Shown: piece by piece, positions 24,565 through 34,802 of the stretch
How positions within the stretch are numbered: the first letter of the stretch is position 1
Layout: every line of letters begins with the position of its first letter
Source: Brugia malayi
Lineage: Eukaryota; Nematoda; Chromadorea; Rhabditida; Onchocercidae
Assembly (NCBI RefSeq): GCF_000002995.4
Contig: NW_025062476.1
Coordinates: forward strand, 13,102,501 to 13,166,500
Reading direction: 5' to 3'
Length of the DNA: 64,000 nt
Program-made: the position numbers and the translations under genes
The notes under the pieces: model-generated
What the model saw: only the letters and a program-made list of their open reading frames with translations
Databases searched by the model: none
What the model was told of the DNA's origin: nothing

Positions 24565-25922
24565 GTTTGTTTACATCTAAATGCATTTCTTTTTTGCTCC
24601 TAAAATTTCCACAAATTTATGCAAATAAACAGAAAAAAAATTATTTAATGATAAGAGTGGCTTAAATTTTAAACAACAATTAATTAAATCAAATTCATTT
24701 TTTACTCATTTATTCAGTCGAACAATGTTAATTTGTACTTGGAAAAGAAGAAAAAATAGACAAAGTCCATTTTTAAAATTCATTATAGTTTTAACTCTTG
24801 AAATAGTATATCATTTTAATCTTAAAATTAAATAAACGAATAGATAATAAAATAAAACAAACAAAAAAAAAAAAAAAAAGGAACAAATTTATTTAATGAT
24901 TAATGAAAATGGATTTTATTTGATTTATAAATTTTTTTTACATTATTTTTAAAATAAATGCCAAAAGCTTTTTATTCTTTTTTTTTTTTAATTTGATAAA
25001 TAAAAGCCTAATATTATTCTTCTGTTATTTCTTTATAAATTAAGATTAGTTAAGATTAAGATTATTATTATTATTAAGATTATGATTACTAAGATTAGTT
25101 AGCTAATTCCAAATTTTTTCTTTTGCTATAATAGCAATAATCACTTATCAGTCTCTTATCATTTCTTATGAAAATCATTTGGTATAATTTGTAAATATGC
25201 TTGTGTGTATGTATGTGAAAGATTGAAGTAATCATTTTGAATAAATATACATAACTTAATTTAAGTTTATTTGTAAATTATACTAAGAAAGTATAAATTA
25301 TACTAAAAAAGTAAATTATACTTTTGTTTGTTTGTAAAATAATTTAATTTAATAATTTTTGTTTATTACAAAAAAGAAGAAATGACAAGTACGAGTGGAA
25401 AATAATGCGTAGTGATAAAATATGATCAAATATAATAATAATTAAATATCAAATTAACAATATTAGTAAAAATTTGTTTAATGAAAAATTTTTCAAATAT
25501 TTTAATAATAATACTATAGAATTTAGTTGAAAAAAATTTTTTTATCAAATAATAATAATAAATTATTAATGAAAAAATTTTTTTTCAAACATTTTTGTTA
25601 CTTAATTAAAAAGTTAATTGAGAAATTTTACAAATTTTATTACGAACTAAATTTTTTTTCTTTTTTTTTTTTGCTTTCAACAATTAATTTCAGCAATTGT
25701 TTTAATTTTAAACAAAGCCATTTTATCATATTGTATATGATTATTGTATTAATTACAATTTAAGTAATTCAATTATAAAAATTAAAAAACTTCTAAAATG
25801 CTGAAATTTTAATAATTTTTTATCCTTCATTTTCTTTTTGGTTTCATTTTTAAAATTTAAACATTTCAAATATCATTTCTTTTTCCAAGCCTTTTTCATA
25901 TATATATTTTCCTTTTTATCAT

Positions 25923-26068
25923 CATTTCAATTCAATTCATTTCAGTTCAATCCATTTCAATTAAATTCATTTTGTAATTCGGTTCAATTCAATTCAATTC
26001 ATCTCAATCCATTTCAGCTCATTTCATTTCAACTCAATTCAGTTCATTTCAATTAAATTCATTTCACT
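25923..26068. repeat. Degenerate TTCAATTCATTTCA pentamer array
   Basis: Repeats of CAATT, CATTT and CAGTT units. The reverse complement (TGAAATGAATTGAA-like) resembles the GAAT/GAAAT array at 31.6-32.2 kb, so the two are inverted relatives or independent products of the same simple motif. Confidence 0.8.
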
Positions 26069-26226
26069 TTCTTTTATTTTCTAATTGAAAATAGCTTTTT
26101 AAAATAATGTGCTAACTTTTCTCTCTAAATGTAAAAAAAAAAAGAAGGAAAAAAAAAATGGCAACCATGAGTTTAGCATTAATTCATCAATCCTTCTTCA
26201 TATAAATACATCAGACGTATTTATTT

Positions 26227-26268
26227 CCTGTCTCCTGTCCCCTGTCTCCTGTCTTCTGTCTCCTGTCC
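26227..26268. repeat. CCTGTCY heptamer minisatellite
   Basis: Six tandem heptamers (CCTGTCT, CCTGTCC, CCTGTCT, CCTGTCT, TCTGTCT, CCTGTCC) in a C-rich island of about 200 bp. The plus-strand RNA would be CU-rich. Confidence 0.9.
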
Positions 26269-26911
26269 CCACCATGTCCCCATATTTTCATGTCTCTATG
26301 TGTGTCCTTTCCTTTTCCTTATTGGTAGGCCTATTTCCGGTGCCCCTCTCTTCGGGTAATTGGATGAATGATGATAAAATGAAAGTGGTATATGCCTCTA
26401 TTCTCTCTTCTTCAAACCAATTCTCAACCTTTTATTTATTTTTTTTTTGTTCAAGCTTTTTCATTTCAAAAATGATACATACATCATTGCTCACTAATCA
26501 TATATCTATTTTTATTCCCTTTTTCCGCATATCATTTTGCGCCCATGCAAATTTCAAGTAAATTATATTGTAGCAATGAATTATTCATTCATTTTTTTTT
26601 TTAAAGGAAGGAAAAAAGAAACATGAGAAGAAGAAGATTGATCAATTTTGAAATAAATTCATTTTAATAAAATAAATTATATTTTTAAATTAAATCACTT
26701 TAATAAGAAATAAATTATTTGCAAAAAAAAAAAAAGAGAGAAAAACAAAAAATATGATAATTTTAATAATGTTATTATCATTCTAATAATATAAAATGTA
26801 CTCAAATAGCTAAATTATAAAATAATTTATGCATTTTTTAATTTTATCGAAGTATTATTTGAAAATTATTTTAGTAAATATTTTCAATTATTTTTTTTTT
26901 TTTATTTTCAG

Positions 26912-27082
26912 TTGTATGTTAAAAAAAAAAGTAAAAATGACAATAACATAATAGTAGATAGTATATTTTTAAATTTTTTACAAATTAATTTAAATGAATT
27001 GTTTTTGGTTAATCTAAATTGCACATTTATAAATGCAATAATAATACATTGCGATTTTATTTTTATTTTATTAGTGTTTGAA
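26912..27082 (+). CDS. Candidate PTB exon f: first half of a divergent RRM2
   Basis: A T13-ATTTTCAG acceptor ends at 26911 and a GTAAGA donor starts at 27083. The 171 nt between are 57 open codons, phase 0 at both ends, matching the phase 0 end of exon e. The peptide contains NNIIVDSIF, then INLNELFLVNLN, then TFINAIII and FILLVFE. This fits an RRM beta1-alpha1-beta2-beta3 order and resembles PTB RRM2, in which a IIVENLF-type strand, a TLDVLHQIF-type helix and an ALLQYA-type RNP1 strand occur. Identity is low and the AT-rich codons (Ile, Asn, Leu, Phe) make coincidence possible. The second half of RRM2 was not found. Confidence 0.4.
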
Positions 27083-30000
27083 GTAAGACATTTCTTTTTT
27101 ATATTTTAATTTTCTTTTACATCAATGTGTCTTTTTTGAATTTTAATTTGCTTGTATTAAAAACTTTTTAGTGCCTTTTTTTTTTTTTTTTATTAAAATG
27201 TTAAACTTTAGTGTTTTTTTTCTCAAATTTCTTTCACAAAATTAAAATTATTAATTTGATAAATTTATCATTTTCAAATATAAATATATCATTTGAATTC
27301 ATTTATATAAATTTAAATAGATAATGATAACATAGAAATCATCTATTATTTTATTTTTTATAAACAATGATAAACGAATAGTTTAAAATGAAATGAAAAA
27401 CTTTTTCCCATTAAGTATTTAGTAAAATTTTTGCAAGAGAGAAAAAAAAAGAACAAAAAAAACGAAATTCTCTTGACGATCATAAATGATAGTTTATTTC
27501 AGTTATATTGAAATCAAATAAACTATTACAAAAGGATGAAAGAAAAAGAGAGAGAGAGAGGGAGAGAGAAGAAAAGAGAGAAAATTTTTTAGAAATAAAT
27601 AATGCCTTTTCGATCTTTTTCTTTTTCTATTATTCTTTCCTCTCTCTTTCCCTCTCTCTCCCTCCCCCTCTCTCTCTTATAATAATGTTCATTTCTTGTA
27701 AGTGGAAAAAAATTTAAAAAAAAAAATGAAATAAATGGATTTTTCATTTTTTTTTTTTCAATGGTATTTCATTTCATTGCAAAACCAATACACTCAATTT
27801 TGCAACTCTTTGATAAAATCCTTTTTTTTTTTTTTTTTTTTTTTGAATCTATCAATTTGCTTTGATCATTTCTTATTTCAAATTATTTATGATTTAAAAT
27901 ATAATTTAAATTTTAAAATGAATTTAAAAGTGAAATATGAAATATACAGGCGGCAATGATTTTGCAATAAACTTTTTTTTTTCTATTCTATTTATTTTCA
28001 ATTTTTACGAATTTTATTAGTTTCATATATATAATATATTGTTTTTTTTTTCGTTTCTTTTTCTAATCACTTTTTAATAACCAAAGAAAAACTTTTATTT
28101 CTATTCTATTTTTCAAAAATGCAATTCAAATTATACATTATCATCATATTTTATCATCATCAATTTTTAATACTTTTATTTTAATAGAAAAAGCGAAAAA
28201 GAAAAGGAAAGAAAGAAAAATAAAATTTACACCAACTATTTATCGATTATCAAAGATTTATCTGTTATCTGTGATCTATTCAATAATCAAAAATTTTCTA
28301 GCAATCACTAGAAAGCACATTTTATCATTTAAAAGATCATATATACTTAATTATAATTCAGATCAAATATTATCACACTATCAAATATTTAATAATATTT
28401 ATTTCTATTTATATATTTCTTGTTTGTTTGTTTGTTTGTTTTTTGTTTTTTTTTTTTTTTTTTTTCTCCTTGCAATTTAGAAATTGTGATGCTTTTTAAT
28501 ATCATCAAACATTTTTCAATTTAGCTTATAACACATTTTCAGCTTCATTGAATTTCACTTATCGTCAAAGGAGGGAGAGAGAGAGAGAGAGAGAGAAAGG
28601 GTTTATATGTTCGATCCATATTTATGCATTATTATTTATATTACATCAAGTTAATTTTCTTTTTTTTTTTTCAAATTCTCTCCTTTTCATCAATGCCATC
28701 CAATAAGTTTAACTTTTTACTCTTTGCTTAACGAAATATTTTAAAATGCTTTTTATAAATGATAAATATCATATAATGTTTTTTTATTCCATCGTTTCAT
28801 TTTTTTTTCCTTTGCTAAAAGTAAAAAGTTTCAATTTTAAATTAAATATTTAGAAATAAAATTTAATATTTATTTGTTAAACATATCCTTCATGAAGAAG
28901 TAGCTGTTTATATTTAACAAATTATTATGCGAACATAATTTTTGTGATAATATACTATTTAAAATGTTTATCAATGTATTTATCATTTAGTGAAATAGTT
29001 TTATTATAAGAAATAAAAATTTTTTTTATCAAATTTTTTTATCAAAATATACACATTAGTCCTCTCCTTTTTGTTTTTAAATTTAATTCAATTTGCTCAA
29101 AAATTATTTGCGACGTTTAAAAAATAAATGAATAAAAAACTAAAGCAAAAATTTATCACTGTATGATATTAGCTTATCACATCAAAGTTTGTTTATTATT
29201 CATTTTGTAATTATTTATTTAAATGTTCACAAATTCTATTCGATAAAATTTTTCCCATTAATTTTATGGCAATTTTCTAACAAAAATTTTGAAATATGCC
29301 TAAAGGATTTTAGAAATTAAAATAAAAATTAATCATTTTTGTTTTTTTTTTTTTTTAAACTAACATATTTTTTGTTTCTACTGGAAAATTCTTCCTTTTT
29401 TTTCTCCATTTTCCCTTGTAAATGATCAAATTCATTCAAAAACAGGATTGGAATAATTATTTCAATTCAAAGTATTCATTTTTCAAAAAAAAAAAGCACA
29501 GATAAATAAAAAAAATTAAGAAGCAAATTCATCCTTATCAATTTCTTATCAATAAAATAATGGATGAAAATTTTTTTTAAAAAAAAATGGTAGCACATTT
29601 AATAGTTTTATTTAAATCTTTCTTACCAATTTTTGATTGCTTCCAATCATTATTTCACTTTGTTTTTTCAACTGTGAGAAAAATTTCGTTTACTCATCTG
29701 TAAATTTTTTTTTTGTTTTGTTTTTGTTTATATTAGGAATATTTATTATTGTATTTCAGGATAGAGCTATTTTTTTTCTGAAATTTCTCAATTTCAGACT
29801 AATATTTTTTAGTGGTCATTAAAAATTTACAGTTGATTTCATTTTCTTCTCTTATATCTTCTCATCATTTTATAAAATGAAATTTTTTAAGAGTTTCGTT
29901 TTATTAATATATTCACTTTTTTTTCTTTTTTTGAAAAAAGAAAAGAATGGTTTGGATGAAATTTGAAGAATTTTATTGAATTGAATCAATTCATACATAC
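27083..30000. other. AT-rich non-coding stretch
   Basis: No further PTB exon was recognised. The stretch contains a GA block (about 27543-27585) facing a CT block (about 27615-27680), a GTTT run near 28420-28440, a GA tract at about 28571-28598, and a short palindrome at 29977-29993 (TGAATTGA / TCAATTCA). Confidence 0.5.
27543..27680. repeat. GA tract followed by facing CT tract
   Basis: A purine block (GAGAGAG with a few A and G interruptions) and a pyrimidine block (CTCTCTCCCTCC) are separated by about 40 bp. The same purine-then-pyrimidine arrangement occurs at 8.09-8.26 kb. A 69-codon frame across it is an artefact. Confidence 0.82.
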
Positions 30001-30024
30001 ATGTATATAGGACTAATCTCAATA

Positions 30025-30228
30025 ACGTGATAACGTGATTTGTTGACGTAATCGAGTTTACGTTATGTTAATGTTTAGTCTTTTTTCGTTAAGAATAATG
30101 TATATTTGTAACGTAAGTTGCTGATATTATTTTTGCTTGAAAAGTAAAATGATTTTTTTTTACATTCTGTTGATTTTTTTCTCCAGTACTTTTCACGTAA
30201 GTGACGTATTTCGGTCACAATTACACGT
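30025..30228. promoter_or_regulatory. Cluster of eight ACGT motifs, several TGACGT/CACGT
   Basis: ACGT occurs at 30025, 30033, 30046, 30060, 30111, 30195, 30204 and 30225, within contexts such as TTGACGTAAT and TTCACGTAAGTGACGTA. TGACGTAA is a CRE/PAR-type bZIP site and CACGT a bHLH or bZIP core. There is no tandem periodicity, so this is not simply a repeat. It is a candidate enhancer or a decayed repeat. Confidence 0.35.
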
Positions 30229-30249
30229 TAAATTATTTGCATTATCTCA

Positions 30250-31655
30250 TATGATTATTTCATGGAGCAAAGAAATTATTAAATTATATTTTAGAAGAAA
30301 ATGCTAATTTATTTATTTAAATTTAAATAAATAATTTTAAATTCATCAATTGTGGAGAATTTTATTGGTTGAAAAATTTTTGAAAATGATTTTGAATAAA
30401 ATAATTGTTTACTGGTTGAGCGTTTAGTGTAATACCATCGATAATATTGATAGCGAAAAATTCTGACCAAATAACTTCTGTAAAAAAATATTATGATATC
30501 AATCTTCTAATTAGCGTTTTTTTTTTTTTCATTTTTTAAATTTTATTTAAAAGTTAGAAATAACAATGAGAAAAGCTTTATTTTCTGAGTGGTATTTTGT
30601 GACATTATTTTGTTAGCTAATAGTGCAATGACAGAGCTATGCATGCATTTCAAATGATACTTGTTGAAAAGCGGTATAGGCTTAAAAAATAAAAATGAAA
30701 AAAACGAAAAAAGAAAAAAATGAATTGTGCAAATTAAAAATTGATTCATTTCATTCTGCTACTATCTTCCGATATTTTAAAAGCGATCAAAAAAAAGAAA
30801 AAAAAAAAAGTTAGCTATTTTGTTTGATGGTTGAGAAGCTTTACGACAGCTTTTAAATATTGTGACTCTTTTTTTTTTTTTTTTGTAAAATTTCAAACTA
30901 TTATTTATCACATTAAACTATTTAAAATCATTCAAATCTTTATTTACTTTGTAATATATTTATTACTATTATTATTGTCAACACAATTTTATTATTATTG
31001 ATAACCTATTTACCTATTTACTTACTTAATTACCACATCTTTATCGTATTTTCTCCCTCTTTTCATCATTTTTTTTTTCTTTCTTTCTTCTTTCTTCTTC
31101 TCAATTTAATGACATCTCATCATTTGTTGTTATTTAGTTTAATTGGATTAGAAAGAATTTAGGATCATTGTACCCTCATAGTTTTATATGTTTCGTTCAA
31201 CTATTAATTTAAGAAGAAAAAAAAAAAAAGAAAAAATTTTTTTTTTCCTGTTTCACATTCTTTCTCTCTTATAGAAATTAAATTTTCACATACTTCTCTT
31301 CTTTCTTATCATTATTATTATTATTACTATTCTTTTTTTTTCCCTCTTTCTCCCTCTCTCTCTCTTCTCAAATGATCATTATTACATGGAAAATGTCGAA
31401 CAAATGACGCCATGGATAGTAGCGACAATATTTTTCATCAACATTTAAAGCATCGATAAGCAAAAAGGACACGAGGAGGAGGCGGAGGAGGAGGAAGAGG
31501 AAGAAGAAGAAGAGGAGGAGAAGGAGAAGGAAGGGAAAGGACATCATCAGTTTACGTAACAATTCCTGTCATTATAGTCAAAAAAAAAGACTATAAATAA
31601 GTTTAATTAATTCATTCGTTCAATTGTGAAACTAATTTCATTGGAATTTGATAAG
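30250..31655. other. Non-coding stretch
   Basis: AT-rich sequence with a GAG/AGG-rich patch at about 31470-31540 that yields a poly-Leu minus-strand frame. No gene is supported on either strand. Confidence 0.5.
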
Positions 31656-31656
31656 T

Positions 31657-32162
31657 GAATGAATGAAATGAAGTGAATGAGTGAATGACTGAATGAATGA
31701 ATGAATAAATGGAATGAAATGAAATGAATAAGTGAATGAATGAAATGAAATGAATAACTGAATGAATGAATGAATGAATAAATGGAATGAAATGAAATGA
31801 ATAAGTGAATGAATGAAATGAAATGAATAACTGAATGAATGAATGAATGAATGAATAAATGGAATGAAATGAAATGAATAAGTGAATGAATGAAATGAAA
31901 TGAATAACTGAATGAATGAATGAATGAATGAATAAATGGAATGAAATGAAATGAATAACTGAATGAATGAATGAATGAATGAATGAATGAATGAATGAAT
32001 GAATGAATGAATGAATGAATGAATGAATGAATGAATAAATGGAATGAAATGAAATGAATGAATGAATGAAATGAAATGGATGAATGAATGAATGAATGAA
32101 TAAATGGAATGAAATGAAATGAATAAGTGAATGAATGAAATGAATGGATGAAATGAAATGAA
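31657..32162. repeat. GAAT/GAAAT tandem array with about 70-80-bp higher-order units
   Basis: Tetramer GAAT and pentamer GAAAT units. A longer module (AAATGGAATGAAATGAAATG then AATAAGTGAATGAATG) recurs near 31708, 31780, 31856 and 31935, with a long pure GAAT run at about 31960-32035. It superficially resembles vertebrate satellite III (GGAAT) but is a different organism and motif mix. Confidence 0.9.
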
Positions 32163-32299
32163 TTGGATTAATGGAAGTATAATTGGAGCAATGTTAATTA
32201 TTCAATTATTATGCGTATTTCACGTTTCATAACGTTTTCATTTCAACTGTTAACATTCATTACTAATCTATGAATAATAATTAAATTCCTTTTCTTTTA

Positions 32300-32330
<31 letters not shown>

Positions 32331-34640
32331 TTCACTCTAACTTTCTCTTTTTACAAATTTAAACTTAAAAAGTTTGATAAAATTTTTCATATCTATAAGA
32401 GGAATAATTAATGTAAAAATATACAAAGTAAACATTTTTGTTGCTTTTTTTTTTTTTTTAAATGTAACATTAATTTATGAGAAATTTAATTAATTCGTAT
32501 TTAATTAAATTGAATAAATAATTTATTTTTTTGAACATAAGGAAGAAATATATTATTCTGGCAAAAAAAAGAAAAAAAAAAGTATAATTTATTCACTTCA
32601 AAAATGTAGCAAAGCTAGTTAAATGCTAAACGTTTAGAATTATCTTTTCACTTGTTTACACTAACCAATCATTAAATACATTTCCATCATTTATTTACCC
32701 AATCAGAAAACCTTTTTTTTTTTTTTTTATTTTCATTCTTTAGCGCTTCTTTCTCTCTCTCTTTTAACTCATTTATGTCAAACCAATAAGTTGTGAAGTT
32801 TTTGATCAAACAGATATAATTAACTCTGTTTGGTTAATTATATCTGAATTTAAGATAATTGCTAGCTGAATCATTTCTCAAATAAAATGAATTATATTGT
32901 TGAGGGAATTATGAACAATGGAAAGTTTAATAATAATCCATTTTATCCTTTATTTTTCATTTTTTATTTTTCATAACTATTAATAATATTATTTTACTAT
33001 ATATTAAATAAAATTTCTTAATATTTTTTTCTCTTTTTTTTTTTTATTTTAAAGAGAGAAAAAAAAACAAACAGAAGAAATCGTTCTTTTTTATTTTATT
33101 TTTTTCAACCTATTCGTTGTATTGTGACATCAAAAAACTTTCCTCGGAAAAAAAAGAAAAAAAAAAGGTGAACGAAATATTTTGTTTAATTTTTAAAGTC
33201 GTTATCGTTCCATCCTTTGATGTTTGAAAATACGGGTAAAAATGAGAGGTAGGGGAAAAATTTTTGGGAAAGGAATGAAAGAAATGGCAGGGATTGGCGC
33301 AAAAATGAAAAAAAAAAACAGTTCAAAAAGAATGGAGGAAAAAAAAAAGAAATTGAATGGTTGATGATATTACAGACGTATAGAAAAATTTAAAAAAAAA
33401 AAAAGAAAAAATCTTTTTGTTATATATGTCTTGAAATGGTAGGAAATGTTCGTTTATATTTCTTACAATTTACCAAAATTCACGGGTAGACAATTGCGAG
33501 GGGTAATGAAAAGGGTAAAAAGAAATGGGCGAAGTATGATTGAAAGAATGAATGAATTTTGATTGCAATGAATTAATGAATATTTGATAAAGAGAAATGA
33601 AAAAAAAAAAAAAAAAAGTGTTAGAAAATAGAAATTGTATGAAAATTTTGAAAAATATTATTTAATAACAATCATTTATCATATTATTAAAAACAAAAAA
33701 TTTATTTGAAAAATATTTCAAATAAATAATTTTTTATAATTTTGTTATCATTTTAATTTGAAATGAATATTGTTTAATATAATAATAGTTTTTTCTTTTT
33801 TTTTTTTTTTTGTATCATTTATTATGAGAAACTTTTTTTTTTTTAAATTATTTTATTTTTATTATTTAATAAAAAAAAAGAAAAGGAATAAATTAATTTA
33901 GTGGAAAATATTGATTAAATTTTTAGATGAGAATGATAAAAGTTAGCTTTTAGCATTTAATAAAAAAGGAATTAATAGTATTAGAGTGTTATTTGTGTTT
34001 GATTGATAAAATGGATGGAATGAATTTTTACCATTTTTAATATACCCAATTTCATCAATTCATCGTCAATGTTTATTCCATCTCATCTAATACAATCATT
34101 TTTTTGTAAATATTTGATTGTATATCGATGTAACTCATTATTTTATAATAATTTCTTATTTATTTACTAGTTATTACTTATTTATTATTTATTGTTTACT
34201 TGTTAATTTCTCAATGATATTTTCATTATTCATAGAAAAAAAAAAAAAAGAAAGAAAGACACATAAAAACAAATATTTAAAATTATAATAGTATTAATGA
34301 TATTTTCATTATTTTCAAAAAAAAAAAAAAAAAGTCTAAAATTATAATAAATTCAATTTTTTTTTGCATGAATTATTAGCCATTGTTTATCATATAAATA
34401 AATGATGAATGGTAATATTATTCAAATTATTTGAAAAATTAAAATAAAACAAAAGTATATTACTATACTAATGTTGCTATTTGAATATTTAAAAATTAAA
34501 ATAAAATATCAATTCATGAAATTTCAATTTAATTTTATAAATTTTTATTTTTTTGGTTGATAAAAAATAAAATGAGAAACAAAATTCTTTTCTGTGTTAT
34601 TTTTTTTTTTTTCAATTTTCGAAATTTAATTTAACTGATT
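32163..34640. other. AT-rich stretch with a strong hairpin
   Basis: No gene. A CT tract lies at about 32306-32333, a perfect 14-bp hairpin at 32811-32846 is listed separately, and a relatively G-rich non-repetitive patch occupies about 33230-33310. The remainder is poly-A/T. Confidence 0.5.
32811..32846. repeat. Perfect 14-bp stem hairpin
   Basis: The arms CAGATATAATTAAC (32811-32824) and GTTAATTATATCTG (32833-32846) are exact reverse complements around the 8-nt loop TCTGTTTG. The stem does not consist of a simple repeat. It is too short for a typical microRNA precursor. Confidence 0.9.
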
Positions 34641-34649
34641 GATTTGACA

Positions 34650-34703
34650 GAGAGAGAGAGAGGGAGTGTGAGGGAGAGACAAAGAAAAAGACAGAGAGAG
34701 GGA
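34650..34703. repeat. GA-rich tract
   Basis: GAGAGAGGGAG-type purine sequence directly upstream of a small ATG-initiated frame at 34715. It could be a purine-rich 5' leader if that frame is a first exon, or a plain microsatellite. Confidence 0.7.
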
Positions 34704-34714
34704 GACTTGTGAAA

Positions 34715-34802
34715 ATGTGTTCTGATATGTGTGTATTATGTACCGTAGCAATCATTACAAATATTTTCATCTTACAACCATATGGCATTGGTACAAGTAC
34801 AG
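34715..34802 (+). CDS. Candidate small first exon (29 codons plus one base)
   Basis: An ATG-initiated frame reads M-C-S-D-M-C-V-L-C-T-V-A-I-I-T-N-I-F-I-L and ends Q-P-Y-G-I-G-T-S-T before an ACAG|GTTAGC donor (GT at 34803), in phase 1. Base composition is less AT-skewed than its surroundings. Its phase matches the acceptor of the long exon at 62732, where the joined codon would be GCT (Ala). Without splicing it stops at once (GGT TAG). The middle is hydrophobic and could be a short membrane or signal segment. The protein is not recognised and the exon call is tentative. Confidence 0.3.

Larger units (their letters stand above)
24565..26911 (+). other. Presumed PTB intron after RRM1
   Basis: Mostly AT-rich low complexity. 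It includes a degenerate TTCAATTCA/CATTT pentamer array (about 25923-26068) and an unusually C-rich island (about 26215-26420) with a heptamer minisatellite. A 150-codon frame at 26109-26561 runs through these but shows no family pattern and mixes microsatellite with T-rich intron. Confidence 0.5.

Noticed and set aside
26109..26561. 150-codon frame as a secreted or membrane protein
   Set aside because: It joins a poly-Lys start, a heptamer minisatellite and T-rich intron. It has no domain pattern, and it lies in the intron between the PTB exons.
28595..28625. tRNA-like B box (GTTCGATCC)
   Set aside because: No matching A box, acceptor stem or anticodon arm can be drawn around it.
31657..32162. 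Homology to vertebrate GGAAT satellite III
   Set aside because: The core is GAAT/GAAAT with different spacing, and simple motifs arise independently.
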